From: Anaerolineales bacterium
Lineage (GTDB): Bacteria > Chloroflexota > Anaerolineae > Anaerolineales > Villigracilaceae
Length of the DNA: 64,000 nt
Assembly: GCA_016789305.1 (NCBI GenBank)
Contig: JAEURJ010000007.1
Location: 248,001-312,000, forward strand
Reading direction: 5' to 3'
Part shown: piece by piece, positions 42,701-51,315 of the stretch
Numbering within the stretch: the first letter of the stretch is position 1
Layout: each line of letters starts with the position of its first letter
The notes under the pieces: generated by a model
What the model saw: the letters and a program-made list of their open reading frames with translations, nothing else
What the model was told of the DNA's origin: nothing
Database searches by the model: none
Position numbers and translations under genes: made by a program

Positions 42701-43807
42701 GTGACTCAATCGCGACTCGATAAACTTACCGCATCCCTTCGGACCTCCGGCCTGTCTGCTGTTGCCCTTAATCCGGGTCCCACGCTGACGTATCTTACGG
42801 GTGTCGCCTTTCATTTGATGGAGCGTCCGGTGGTAATGTTGATTTCTGCAGATAGAGACCCTGTGTTGATTTTGCCTGAGCTTGAACTTCCGAAAGTAGA
42901 GCTGTTTTCGTACAAGGTGCAGGCTTTTTCCTATGGTGAAAATCCATCAGATTGGGATGATGTTTTTCGAAAGGCGACCCAGTCTCTCGGTCTGGATGGG
43001 AAGCGAATTGGTGTTGAGCCGCGTCAAATGCGCTTGCTGGAATTCCGTCATGTAAAAGCTGGTGCGCCCGAGGCTGACTACCCTGATGCCTCCACTGTGC
43101 TGACAGCATTGCGATTGAAAAAAGATAAGGCCGAAGTCGATGCAATGCGCAAGGCAGTGAAGATCGCACAAGATGCCCTAAAGGCGACCATTCCATTAAT
43201 AAAAATTGGCATGGCTGAACGCGAAGTCACTTCGGAATTGGTGATGCACTTGCTGCGTCACGGCTCCGAACCTGAATTACCATTCGCTCCCATTGTATCC
43301 TCCGGGCCAAATTCGGCCAACCCACACGCTTCTCCTTCTGAACGAAAATTGCAGGCTGGAGACTTGCTGGTTGTTGACTGGGGTGCTGCTTATGATGGCT
43401 ATATTTCTGATTTGACCCGAACTTTTGCTGTTGGGAAAGTGGACGAAGAATATCGAACGATCCATCAGATTGTTCAAGATGCTAATGCTGCGGGACGCGC
43501 TGCTGGCAGACCCGGGGTTCCCTGTGCCAATGTGGATAAAGCTGCGCGAGATGTGATCGAAGCTGCGGGTTATGGAAAATATTTCACCCATCGTACAGGG
43601 CACGGCATTGGCATGGAAGCCCACGAAGATCCCTACATGCGTGGCGATAATATGCAGCTGCTTGAACCCGGCATGGCATTTACGGTGGAACCGGGGATCT
43701 ATTTAACCAATCGCAATGGTGTGCGGATCGAGGATAACGTGGTCATTACAGAAACTGGTGCCGATGTATTGAGCGACATGCCGCGTGAAATTCAGGTAGT
43801 AGGCTAG
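42701..43807 (+). CDS. M24 family metallopeptidase (Xaa-Pro aminopeptidase-like)
   Basis: 368 residues from a GTG with AAGGAGA upstream. N-terminal creatinase-type domain (about 1-130), then the pita-bread domain. Metal ligands are D in VVDWGA, D in ISDLTRT, H in HRTGHGIGMEAHE, E in FTVEPGIY and E in RIEDNVV, a complete set for two metal ions. It removes N-terminal residues before proline, or acts on a related dipeptide. It is followed with no gap by a glycosyltransferase-like gene, so they are probably cotranscribed. Confidence 0.92.
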   Translation: MTQSRLDKLTASLRTSGLSAVALNPGPTLTYLTGVAFHLMERPVVMLISADRDPVLILPELELPKVELFSYKVQAFSYGENPSDWDDVFRKATQSLGLDGKRIGVEPRQMRLLEFRHVKAGAPEADYPDASTVLTALRLKKDKAEVDAMRKAVKIAQDALKATIPLIKIGMAEREVTSELVMHLLRHGSEPELPFAPIVSSGPNSANPHASPSERKLQAGDLLVVDWGAAYDGYISDLTRTFAVGKVDEEYRTIHQIVQDANAAGRAAGRPGVPCANVDKAARDVIEAAGYGKYFTHRTGHGIGMEAHEDPYMRGDNMQLLEPGMAFTVEPGIYLTNRNGVRIEDNVVITETGADVLSDMPREIQVVG

Positions 43808-45121
43808 ATGGATGTAAAAGGATCTAAACAAATCCATGGCAGATTTACATTAATCGTTGTCAGTATATCCGTTTGGATCTATATCATTTGGTCGTTAAAT
43901 ACCAGTGGATATTTTGAAGCCTGGCGCCTTTGGTGCATTCCGTCTGAAACACCTGCTTTTATTGACTTTCGGCTGATCCCCTCAGGTGCTGAGACATTTC
44001 GTTCCGGTATTGATCCGGCTATTTCGAATCCAAATGATCCCAAGGGAAATATTTTTAATTATCCCAAAATTTGGTATTTATTCTTTTATACTGGTATTAC
44101 ACAAAGAGATACGATCTGGATTTCCACTGTATTAATTTTTTTGTTTTTCCTGGCAGTATCTGCGTTTCCAGAAAAATTGACGACGAAGGATTCGCTGTTA
44201 ACGTTGCTGGTGGTTTTCTCGCCTGCGGCAATATTGCTTTATGAGCGGGGGAATGTCGATCTGGCCTTTTTTGCTTTGTGCGGGCTCGCTATCATTCTTG
44301 TAGATCGTTTTCCGGCATGGGGAGCCGTTTCCCTGCTGGTTGCGTCAGTTTTCAAGCTGTTCCCGTTTTTTGGGGTTGGCGTTTTTTTAAGTGAAAATAA
44401 AGACAGGTTTTACCGATATTTACTTATATGTACGTTCATTTTTCTTACATATGTTGTGATGAGTTTTGAAAGCCTGAAGGCTGCATGGAGTTTGACCCTG
44501 CGGGGAACAAGGTCGTCCTATGGTGATTTGGTGATTTTTGATTTGTTCCACGATCTTTTGTATAATTATTTTTTTAGATTGACGAACGGGAATTGGGTGG
44601 ATGTTCTCCTGGATGTTTTTCCCCATTTCATTGCTTTAATGTTGCTTGCCATTGCCTTCTATTTTGGGGTGAAATCGAAATATCCGTTGAGTACCGACTC
44701 GGAGAGAAATCTGACCGCTTTTCGCATGGGGGCCTGTATTTATCTTGGCACTTTTCTGCTTGGTAATAATTGGGATTATCGCCTCGCGTTCTTGATATTC
44801 ACCATTCCTCAGATCTCGCGTTGGATGTCGTCATTAAGAAAGAACCATCTTCAGTATTGGTCCGTTCTGGGAGCCTTTGTAGTTTTGCTGATTTCCTGTT
44901 GGTATACATTTAATCGCTGTTTTTACCTGTTTTTTACTCATGGTAAATTTGATTTTTATTTAACTGTATTTGACGAAATTATGAATTGGTTTTTATTTTT
45001 TGCTTTGGCATATTTGCTGGCAATATCAGCTCCGAACTGGGTGCGTTCCTTTTCCTGGAAGCCGACATGGCGTGAGATTTTAAAATTAACTAAAGCTGAT
45101 TTGAATGAAAATAAAAGTTGA
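43808..45121 (+). CDS. GT87-like (DUF2029) membrane glycosyltransferase
   Basis: 437 residues with 10 to 12 hydrophobic helices. Features of the polyprenyl-phosphate mannosyltransferase-like GT87 group: an acidic residue in the first loop (IDFRLIPSGAETFRSG), the NYPKIWYLFF block, and ERGNVDLAFFALCGLAIILVDRFPAWGAV followed by KLFPFFGVG (cited as ERGNVDLAFFALCG). AT-rich compared with the M24 gene that it follows directly. It would add a sugar from a lipid-linked donor on the outer face. The donor is unknown. Confidence 0.7.
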   Translation: MDVKGSKQIHGRFTLIVVSISVWIYIIWSLNTSGYFEAWRLWCIPSETPAFIDFRLIPSGAETFRSGIDPAISNPNDPKGNIFNYPKIWYLFFYTGITQRDTIWISTVLIFLFFLAVSAFPEKLTTKDSLLTLLVVFSPAAILLYERGNVDLAFFALCGLAIILVDRFPAWGAVSLLVASVFKLFPFFGVGVFLSENKDRFYRYLLICTFIFLTYVVMSFESLKAAWSLTLRGTRSSYGDLVIFDLFHDLLYNYFFRLTNGNWVDVLLDVFPHFIALMLLAIAFYFGVKSKYPLSTDSERNLTAFRMGACIYLGTFLLGNNWDYRLAFLIFTIPQISRWMSSLRKNHLQYWSVLGAFVVLLISCWYTFNRCFYLFFTHGKFDFYLTVFDEIMNWFLFFALAYLLAISAPNWVRSFSWKPTWREILKLTKADLNENKS

Positions 45122-45569
45122 ATTTTCCCCGGCAGAATTCAAAGATGCAGAATTGTTGACGCAAATAGCCATCACAGCCAAGCGCCACTGGAATTATCCT
45201 GAATCGTGGATGCAGGCATGGCTTCCATCCTTGACGATGACTCCTGCATATATCGAGACCCATGAAGTATGGATGGCAATTGTGAATGACCATCCTGTTG
45301 GGTATTATTCCTTCGATGAAAATGAGGAAGGATTTTGGCTGGATAACTTGTGGGTGTTGCCGGAATACATGGGGCGGGGGATTGGAAAAGCTCTTTTTGA
45401 GCATGCGCTTGAAAGATGCAGAGTGAGAGGTGTAACTGTGTTGAAGATCGAGGCGGATCCGAATGCGCAGAGCTTTTACGAGAAAATGGGCGCGCGAAAA
45501 GTGAATGAGCATCGCACGCAGGTGGCTGGTGAACAACGGGTTTTACCGATCATGGAAATAAGAATGTAA
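45105..45569 (+). CDS. GNAT-family N-acetyltransferase
   Basis: 154 residues. GNAT fold with WLDNLWVLPEYMGRGIGKALFEHAL: the acetyl-CoA loop is MGRGIGKAL (about 87-95), and ADPNAQSFYEKMGARKV is the conserved end. Substrate is not indicated. It overlaps the GT87-like gene by 17 bases and is followed by a terminator. Confidence 0.88.
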   Translation: MKIKVEFSPAEFKDAELLTQIAITAKRHWNYPESWMQAWLPSLTMTPAYIETHEVWMAIVNDHPVGYYSFDENEEGFWLDNLWVLPEYMGRGIGKALFEHALERCRVRGVTVLKIEADPNAQSFYEKMGARKVNEHRTQVAGEQRVLPIMEIRM

Positions 45570-45576
45570 CAGATCG

Positions 45577-45606
45577 CAGACTCTGCTGAAAGGCAGGGTC
45601 TGTTTG
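45577..45606 (+). terminator. Intrinsic terminator after the GNAT gene
   Basis: 10-bp arms CAGACTCTGC and GCAGGGTCTG (one G-U pair), TGAAAG loop, TTTGTTT tail. The remaining 130 bases to the next gene hold only a possible operator. Confidence 0.8.
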
Positions 45607-45703
45607 TTTAACGGAAGCAGGTTTCAGGGCAGTATGAAGCGCGGATTTCTGTCAGCAGAAGGAATGACATCCATCCATGTCGAAAATGCAGGGCATCTGG
45701 AAT

Positions 45704-45720
45704 AATAAGGTCAACCATAA
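45704..45720. promoter_or_regulatory. Possible metal-regulator operator before the feo operon
   Basis: AATAAGGTCAACCATAA has the GGTnnACC core seen in DtxR/MntR-type boxes, with partly symmetric A/T flanks. It lies 22 bases before the regulator's ATG. Symmetry outside the core is poor. Confidence 0.3.
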
Positions 45721-45741
45721 CATTTGGAAAAGGGTTCCCTT

Positions 45742-46407
45742 ATGTCAGTTCCACATTTGAGTGAAAGCACGGAAATGTATTTGAAAGCGATGGTCGAATT
45801 GAGCGGCACGGAAGCCGTGATGATCGGTCGTTTGGCGGAACGCTTGAATGTGACGCCCGTCTCTGCCAATGAGATGGTGCGCAGGCTGGGAGAGCAGGGG
45901 CTGGTTTCTCATAAGCCATATAAAGGCGTGACCCTGACTGAGAAGGGGAATGAAGTGGCTTGTAATGTGATCCGCAGGCAGAGATTGTGGGAATGTTTTT
46001 TATACGACCATTTGAAGATCGAATGGTCGCAGGTGTATGAATTTGCCTGTTCGTTGGAACATGCCACGGCTCCGCAAGTGACGGAGGCCCTGGCGAATTT
46101 TCTTGGGAATCCACAGACCTGCCCGCGTGGGAATCCGATCCCTGATAAGAACGGTTCATTTATTCCGTTGGATGGAATTTTATTGAGCGAGGCAAAGGTG
46201 GGTGATACCGTAACTATACTGGCTGTGAATGCAACTGCAACCGATGTGCTTAAATATTTACAGGAAAAAAATATTTTGCCGGGACAAAAAATGACAGTGC
46301 TGGAAGCTGCGCCGCTTCAAGGTCCGCTGATGTTGAAGGTGGGGAGCAAGGAAGTGGCATTAGGCCTGTCACTGGCTGAGTTCGTGATCGTGAAATCAAA
46401 TCGATAA
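45742..46407 (+). CDS. DtxR/MntR-family metal-dependent transcriptional regulator
   Basis: 221 residues from ATG 45742 (MSVPHLSESTEMYLKAMVEL). N-terminal winged helix with VTPVSANEMVRRLGEQGLVSHKPYKGVTLTEKG, a dimerisation region with a Cys-Glu-His-rich part (WECFLYDH, EFACSLEHATAP, GNPQTCPRGNP) where metal would bind, and a C-terminal FeoA/SH3-like domain from about 150. It most likely senses ferrous iron or manganese and represses the following iron-uptake genes. First gene of a tight operon. Confidence 0.9.
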   Translation: MSVPHLSESTEMYLKAMVELSGTEAVMIGRLAERLNVTPVSANEMVRRLGEQGLVSHKPYKGVTLTEKGNEVACNVIRRQRLWECFLYDHLKIEWSQVYEFACSLEHATAPQVTEALANFLGNPQTCPRGNPIPDKNGSFIPLDGILLSEAKVGDTVTILAVNATATDVLKYLQEKNILPGQKMTVLEAAPLQGPLMLKVGSKEVALGLSLAEFVIVKSNR

Positions 46408-46416
46408 GGAAAGTAT

Positions 46417-46668
46417 ATGTCTGAATCAACACAACTTCATTTACTGAAACCCGGGCAAAAGGCGACGATTACCCGTATCAACGGCGAGAGCGCATTGCGC
46501 AGGCGTTTTGTGGAAATGGGAATTGTCAAAGGTGAGACGATTTTGATCGAGCGCAACGCCCCGATGGGCGACCCGGTGGAATATTTCATCAAGGGCTATC
46601 ATCTTGCGCTGCGAAAAGAGGAGGCGGCGCAAATTGAAGTAACGCTGCAGAGAGGTGCAAATGGCTGA
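46417..46668 (+). CDS. feoA: Ferrous iron transport protein FeoA
   Basis: 83 residues, SH3-like fold. LKPGQKATITRINGESALRRRFVEMGIVKGETILIERNAPMGDPVEYFIKGYHLALRKEEA is FeoA throughout (key blocks RRRFVEMGIVKG and GDPVEYFIKG). FeoA is thought to bind FeoB and support its activity. AAGGAAAG precedes the ATG. It overlaps the next gene by 8 bases. Confidence 0.94.
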   Translation: MSESTQLHLLKPGQKATITRINGESALRRRFVEMGIVKGETILIERNAPMGDPVEYFIKGYHLALRKEEAAQIEVTLQRGANG

Positions 46669-47164
46669 TATGACGATTGCGCTGGCGGGGAATCCCAACG
46701 CCGGCAAGACCACGATCTTCAATGCTTTGACCGGGCTGCATCAACATACAGGTAATTGGCCCGGCAAAACCGTGGAAAAGAAGGAAGGCGAGATCGTGCA
46801 TGGAAATCTCACCATCAACATTGTGGACCTGCCCGGCACGTACAGCCTGACTGCGTATTCACCGGAAGAGATCATAGCCCGCGATTACATCATTGAAGAA
46901 CACCCAGATGTGGTCATCAATGTGGTGGATGCGACGAATCTTGAACGCAATTTGTACTTGACAGTTCAACTTTTGGAATTGGATGTGCCGGTGGTTTTGG
47001 CATTGAATATGATTGACGATCTGCAAAAACAAGGCGCGAAGATCAACCTCGATCAGTTATCACAATTGCTGGGGAATATTCCGATCCTGTCCACGACGGC
47101 GAATCAAGGCAAGGGGATTTCGGAATTGATCTCGGGTGCAGTCCGCGCGGCTGGGAGGAATTAA
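46661..47164 (+). CDS. feoB: FeoB N-terminal GTPase domain as a separate protein
   Basis: 167 residues from ATG 46661. GTPase motifs: G1 GNPNAGKTT (10-18), G3 DLPGTYSL, G4 NMID, and a G5-like STTANQGKG. This is the small G domain that opens normal FeoB, here ended by a clean TAA. The permease follows 2 bases later in another frame with its own ATG. So FeoB is made as two chains; the G domain would have to bind the permease to gate iron entry. Confidence 0.9.
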   Translation: MADMTIALAGNPNAGKTTIFNALTGLHQHTGNWPGKTVEKKEGEIVHGNLTINIVDLPGTYSLTAYSPEEIIARDYIIEEHPDVVINVVDATNLERNLYLTVQLLELDVPVVLALNMIDDLQKQGAKINLDQLSQLLGNIPILSTTANQGKGISELISGAVRAAGRN

Positions 47165-47166
47165 CC

Positions 47167-48849
47167 ATGAACTTGGTGCAGTCTTTGTTTCGCCTGGATT
47201 ATGGCGGAAAAATCGAGCGTGAAATTGCAAGGCTTATTTCCATGTTCGATGAAATGAAGTTCGATGTGGGCCGATATCCGCAACGATGGCTGGCGATCAA
47301 ATTGTTGGAGGCTGACGCGGATATTCTCGAACGTGTGCGCAATATTCCGAATGGCGAAAAAATTATTGCTTCTGCGCAACAAGGCGCGGAAAAATTAAAG
47401 TCCATGCTTGGCGATGATGTGGATCTACTCACGGCAGATCGCCGTTATGGATACATCAACGGTGTGGTGCGTCAATCATTTCATCGGCCCAAACTGGATC
47501 GCATCACATTGACCGACCGCATCGACGATATCGTCACGCATAAATGGCTTGGACTGCCGGTGTTTTTCGCCGTGATGTACATTGTCTTTCGACTCGTGAT
47601 CGATGTATCCTCTCCGTTTTTGGATTGGACGGATGCGGTGATCAACGGTCCGCTGGCACATTGGTTCTCGCTTCTTCTTGACCTGGCAGCTGCTCCCGCG
47701 TGGATTCATTCCCTCGTCGTTGAGGCAGTGATCGGCGGAGTCGGCGGCGTGCTGGTCTTTGTCCCCGGGTTGTTGATCCTGTATTTCTTTCTCGCGTTGT
47801 TGGAAGACTCGGGATACATGTCCCGTGCGGCGTTTGTGATGGATCGTTTCATGCGCGTGGTTGGTTTGCATGGAAAGTCGTTCATCCCGATGATTTTGGG
47901 TTTTGGATGTGCAGTGCCTGCGGTGTATGCCACACGGACAATTGCCAGCCGCCGCGATAGAATCCTCACAGCTTTGCTTGTGCCTTTGATGTCTTGCTCG
48001 GCGCGTTTGCCGGTGTATGTTGTGTTTGGATTGGCCTTCTTTGGCGCGCGTGCAGGGACTGTGATATGGGCGATGTATGCGCTTGGCATTGTGGTGGCGA
48101 TGGTGGCAGGCATGGTGTTCACGCGGACCATTCTTAAACCTGATGTTTCGTCCGCCTTTGTGTTGGAGCTGCCGCCTTATCGTCAGCCGGCTTTGAAGAG
48201 TGTGTTGATCCACATGTGGGAGAACACGCGCGAATTTGTCCGCAAGGCCGGGACGACGATTTTATTCGCTTCGCTGGTGATGTGGCTGTTGTTGAATTTG
48301 CCATGGGGTGTGGAGAATCAACGCGATTCGTATTTTGGAAAAGTAAGCGGTGTGATTGCGCCGGTTTTTACTCCGCTTGGGTTTGGGGGCTGGGAAACTG
48401 GTGGCGCGTTGGTGACGGGCTTCATGGCGAAGGAGATCGTGGTCAGCACGATGAGCCAGATCTATCTTGGCGATGAGGAAGCACAGGCGAGTGAGCCGAA
48501 AACCATTGGCGAGGATTTGATTGGTATTGGTCAGGGATTTATGGACGCAACGGTTCGATCCGGCAGGATATTATTAAGCATCATTCCCGGTGTGAATTTA
48601 ATGGTTGAAGATGCACAGGGCGAAGATACAGCTTTAAGCCTTGCATTACAGAAACAATTCACGCCGCTGAGTGCCATGGCTTTTCTTGTCTTTGTACTTT
48701 TGTACGTTCCATGTGTAGCCACGCTCGGCGCGATCAAACATGAATTTGGGATGTCGTGGGCTGTAACATCTGCTGTATATCAAACTGCCGTGGCCTGGGT
48801 CGCCGCCTTCGTGGTTTATCAAGGCGGCAGACTGTTAGGACTTGGATAA
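47167..48849 (+). CDS. feoB: FeoB membrane permease part
   Basis: 560 residues. It begins with a region of about 110 residues that corresponds to the helical guanine-nucleotide-dissociation-inhibitor linker (LISMFDEMKFDVGRYPQRWLAIKLLEAD and ADRRYGYINGVV). The two Gate domains follow: GFGCAVPAVYATRTI with PLMSCSARLPVY, and GFMAKEIVVSTM with YVPCVATL. The conserved cysteines of the iron path are present; GCAVP replaces the common GCNVP. It transports ferrous iron across the inner membrane. No G domain is fused, as noted for the gene before. Confidence 0.92.
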   Translation: MNLVQSLFRLDYGGKIEREIARLISMFDEMKFDVGRYPQRWLAIKLLEADADILERVRNIPNGEKIIASAQQGAEKLKSMLGDDVDLLTADRRYGYINGVVRQSFHRPKLDRITLTDRIDDIVTHKWLGLPVFFAVMYIVFRLVIDVSSPFLDWTDAVINGPLAHWFSLLLDLAAAPAWIHSLVVEAVIGGVGGVLVFVPGLLILYFFLALLEDSGYMSRAAFVMDRFMRVVGLHGKSFIPMILGFGCAVPAVYATRTIASRRDRILTALLVPLMSCSARLPVYVVFGLAFFGARAGTVIWAMYALGIVVAMVAGMVFTRTILKPDVSSAFVLELPPYRQPALKSVLIHMWENTREFVRKAGTTILFASLVMWLLLNLPWGVENQRDSYFGKVSGVIAPVFTPLGFGGWETGGALVTGFMAKEIVVSTMSQIYLGDEEAQASEPKTIGEDLIGIGQGFMDATVRSGRILLSIIPGVNLMVEDAQGEDTALSLALQKQFTPLSAMAFLVFVLLYVPCVATLGAIKHEFGMSWAVTSAVYQTAVAWVAAFVVYQGGRLLGLG

Positions 48850-48852
48850 GCC

Positions 48853-49107
48853 ATGTTGAATCAACTGGTGCAATTGCTCAATGGTCAAGAAAACGGGATG
48901 AGCCTGGCCGAGATCAGCCGCGCGTTGAAAGCACAGCCCACTGCCGTGCTTTCAATGATCGATCTGTTGGTGAAAAAAGAGAAATTGATCGAGATCGGGC
49001 CGGACGGAAAGTGCTGCACCACCTGTGGGGTACAATCCGATTGCAACCTGCTGGCCGTGCGCGGGAAGCGCTATCTTGTAAATCGAAGCGAGTTTATTCA
49101 ATCATGA
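48853..49107 (+). CDS. FeoC-like winged-helix protein
   Basis: 84 residues. N-terminal winged helix (LAEISRALKAQPTAVLSMIDLLVKKEKLIEI), then a cysteine cluster KCCTTCGVQSDC that fits the iron-sulfur-binding loop of FeoC. FeoC proteins are proposed to regulate FeoB or its expression. Its place right after feoB supports this. It ends in an ATGA overlap with tag. Confidence 0.82.
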   Translation: MLNQLVQLLNGQENGMSLAEISRALKAQPTAVLSMIDLLVKKEKLIEIGPDGKCCTTCGVQSDCNLLAVRGKRYLVNRSEFIQS

Positions 49108-49652
49108 GCCATCCCTATTGTGACTACTGCAATTCCCATCCTGAAGACACTTTCAACAAACCATATCACGATACTCAATATGGATTTCCCATTAATGATG
49201 ACGATTTGTTGTTCGAACGGCTGATATTGGAGATTAACCAGGCCGGGCTTTCATGGATCACGATCCTGAAGAAAGCGGATAATTTCCGCAAAGCCTATCA
49301 TGGCTTCAATATTGAAAAAGTGGCGAAGTATGGAGAGAAAGATCGCGCACGCCTTCTTGAGGATGCAGGCATTATCCGCAATAAATTGAAGGTCAATGCG
49401 GCGATCGTGAATGCCCAGAAGATTCTTGAATTAAAGAAAGAGCACGGTTCCTTCAAGGCCTGGTTGGATAAAAATCACCCGCTGCCAAAAGAGGAGTGGG
49501 TGAAGTTGTTCAAGAAAACGTTTGTTTTCACAGGCGGAGAGATCGTCAACGAATTTCTCATGTCCACCGGATATTTGGCGGGAGCGCATGACGAGTCGTG
49601 TCCTATCTATCGGAAGGTGGCAAGCCTGCGTCCCGCGTGGATGCGAAAATAA
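49104..49652 (+). CDS. tag: DNA-3-methyladenine glycosylase I (Tag)
   Basis: 182 residues from ATG 49104, inside the stop of the FeoC-like gene. Tag signatures: YHDTQYGFPINDDDLLFERL, EINQAGLSWITILKKADNFRKAYHGF, and the C-terminal AHDESCPIY in which H and C four residues apart, with Cys at residue 6, are candidates for the zinc snap. It removes 3-methyladenine from DNA. Its addition to an iron operon is probably by read-through. Confidence 0.93.
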   Translation: MSHPYCDYCNSHPEDTFNKPYHDTQYGFPINDDDLLFERLILEINQAGLSWITILKKADNFRKAYHGFNIEKVAKYGEKDRARLLEDAGIIRNKLKVNAAIVNAQKILELKKEHGSFKAWLDKNHPLPKEEWVKLFKKTFVFTGGEIVNEFLMSTGYLAGAHDESCPIYRKVASLRPAWMRK

Positions 49653-49685
49653 AAGTGGACCGCTGTTGTTCAGCGGTCCACTTTT
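49651..49685. terminator. Bidirectional terminator between tag and the PEBP gene
   Basis: 15-bp perfect arms AAAAGTGGACCGCTG and CAGCGGTCCACTTTT with a TTGTT loop. T runs exist in both directions, and the genes converge here. Confidence 0.92.
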
Positions 49686-49688
49686 ATT

Positions 49689-50249
49689 TTATCTGGCATA
49701 CGTTCCCATTAATTCCGCACTTGCAAGGATATGGTCTTTGATGCCCAAGGTGACTTCCACGTTGTGAGCGCCAGCAGGAAGAGACAGTATTGTATCCAAG
49801 GCATAGAGCCTGAAAAAATACCGGTGTTCAGCAGGTGGGCACGGACCTTGATATCCATTCGTGCCGCCTGAGTTTCTTCCTTGCAAAGTTCCATCGATAA
49901 ATTTTGCATCTGTTGGTACTGATTCGCTTAACCCACGCGATGAGGCTGGGATATTGTAGACCAGCCAGTGAAACCAGGTGCCGCCTGCATCGGGGTCGTC
50001 CATAACGAGGACGAAACTTTGCGTGCCGGCGGGTGGTTCTGTCCATGTAAGGGCGGGGGAAGTGTTGTTTCCATCGCACGAATAAATTGATGGAATCGCC
50101 TCTCCATTCTTGAATGCAGAGCTTGAGATTTCCAGTGTTGCCACTTCCATGGTTGCTGTAGCTGGAACAGCTGTCGCCGTGGGTTCAACCGCAGCCGGGG
50201 TACATGCTGAGAAAATAAAGACGGTCAAAAGCAGTGCATAATTTTTCAT
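49689..50249 (-). CDS. PEBP-family (YbhB/YbcL) lipoprotein
   Basis: 186 residues. Lipoprotein signal with lipobox FSAC and Cys 16, a Thr/Ala/Pro-rich linker (about 17-36), then the phosphatidylethanolamine-binding-protein fold: SCDGNNTSPALTW, LVMDDPDAGGTWFHWLVYNIP, GTNGYQGPCPP and HRYFFRLYALD. Bacterial members bind small ligands and their role is not settled. It would be anchored outside the cytoplasmic membrane. Last gene of a minus-strand run. Confidence 0.88.
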   Translation of the reverse strand: MKNYALLLTVFIFSACTPAAVEPTATAVPATATMEVATLEISSSAFKNGEAIPSIYSCDGNNTSPALTWTEPPAGTQSFVLVMDDPDAGGTWFHWLVYNIPASSRGLSESVPTDAKFIDGTLQGRNSGGTNGYQGPCPPAEHRYFFRLYALDTILSLPAGAHNVEVTLGIKDHILASAELMGTYAR

Positions 50250-50261
50250 AACTTATCCTTT

Positions 50262-51314
50262 TTATAGATCTTCCCTTGTAACATTGTCAAATTGCAGAAT
50301 AAAATCCTCGCCGTAAGCAAGGCTGGGGGTTTGAAAACCGGGTTTGAAATTTCCAGCCATAATTCGTTTCATGATCTCAACGGCAGTAAGTGAAGTGATG
50401 TAGTAGGCCTCGGGGGTTCTTAACTTTGCGCGGATGGTTTGTTTTCCATCTGTGACTTCGGCGATGATCAAACAGGATCCACTTTGGTTGCGCTCGCGTG
50501 AAGGGCCGGGAGGGAGTGTGTTCCCGATCACCCATTTGAGGAAATTCTTGATCGGTCTGGAATAGGCAATGAAACCCAGATACCGCGTAAGTTTCATCAT
50601 GTTCACAGCGGATTTGGGAAGCGCCATATAAACTTCGATATTGGGGATGTTCGTGCTGTAAAAAGCGGTACTCACATCACCCCAGCCAACAGACACGAGT
50701 GATTTCGGTCCTCTTCCAAAATCAACCTGTTTGGTGCGCCACACATTCGGCACATTGGTTATTTTTCCACCAAGACGAATGCGTCCCTGGCGGTTCATGT
50801 TTTCAATTGCAGAGCGTGCCGTCCCGCGGGAAACGCCGCTGCCAAGAGTGGCAATGTTCAATTCAAGTTTCTGCGCGTTGGGAAGTTTCCTAGCCGCATA
50901 CGAAGCGAGACAATCCGACGGCACAACGTCAAAGCCGCCGCCGGGTAACAGCATGATGTTCGCCCTGCGCGCCTCTTCACTTAATTTGACGATGGCTTCA
51001 TATTCCTCGATCTCACCGCTGATATCCACATAATGTCTTTTGTTTGCGATGCATGCTTCCACCATTGTTTTGTAGGTCAGCGAGAAGGGTCCGGCGCAAT
51101 GTAATACGGCGTCCACTTCCTGCACGGCTTTGTTCAATGCATCAACATCCTTCAGGTCGAAGGCGCGATATGCGAGTCCAAATTTATCAGCCTGAATCTG
51201 AAGTGCTTTTTCATCGCGACCGGCCAAGATGGGATGCAGACCCTCTTTCACAGCCTGCTCCACAATTAATTTCCCCGTGTAACCATACGAGCCGTAGATC
51301 AGGAAATTTTTCAA
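50262..51314 (-). CDS. Saccharopine-dehydrogenase-like NAD(P)-binding protein (trans-acting enoyl reductase type)
   Basis: 350 residues if translation begins at the TTG at 51314, one base after the upstream stop and with AAAGAAG before it. An in-frame ATG at 51359 would add 15 residues and overlap the lipoate ligase gene. Rossmann loop IYGSYGYTGKLIVEQA, ILAGRDEKAL, then VLHCAGPFSLTYKTMVEAC and YVDISGEIEEYEAI, which fit the saccharopine-dehydrogenase/trans-acting enoyl-reductase family. GGGFDVVPSDCLASY is also characteristic. Substrate unknown, possibly lipid-related. Confidence 0.82.
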   Translation of the reverse strand: MKNFLIYGSYGYTGKLIVEQAVKEGLHPILAGRDEKALQIQADKFGLAYRAFDLKDVDALNKAVQEVDAVLHCAGPFSLTYKTMVEACIANKRHYVDISGEIEEYEAIVKLSEEARRANIMLLPGGGFDVVPSDCLASYAARKLPNAQKLELNIATLGSGVSRGTARSAIENMNRQGRIRLGGKITNVPNVWRTKQVDFGRGPKSLVSVGWGDVSTAFYSTNIPNIEVYMALPKSAVNMMKLTRYLGFIAYSRPIKNFLKWVIGNTLPPGPSRERNQSGSCLIIAEVTDGKQTIRAKLRTPEAYYITSLTAVEIMKRIMAGNFKPGFQTPSLAYGEDFILQFDNVTREDL

Positions 51315-51315
51315 G

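Noticed and set aside
46661..48849. Frameshift error within feoB
   Set aside because: Both halves have clean starts and stops at the domain border and complete motifs, so a true gene split is more likely than an error.
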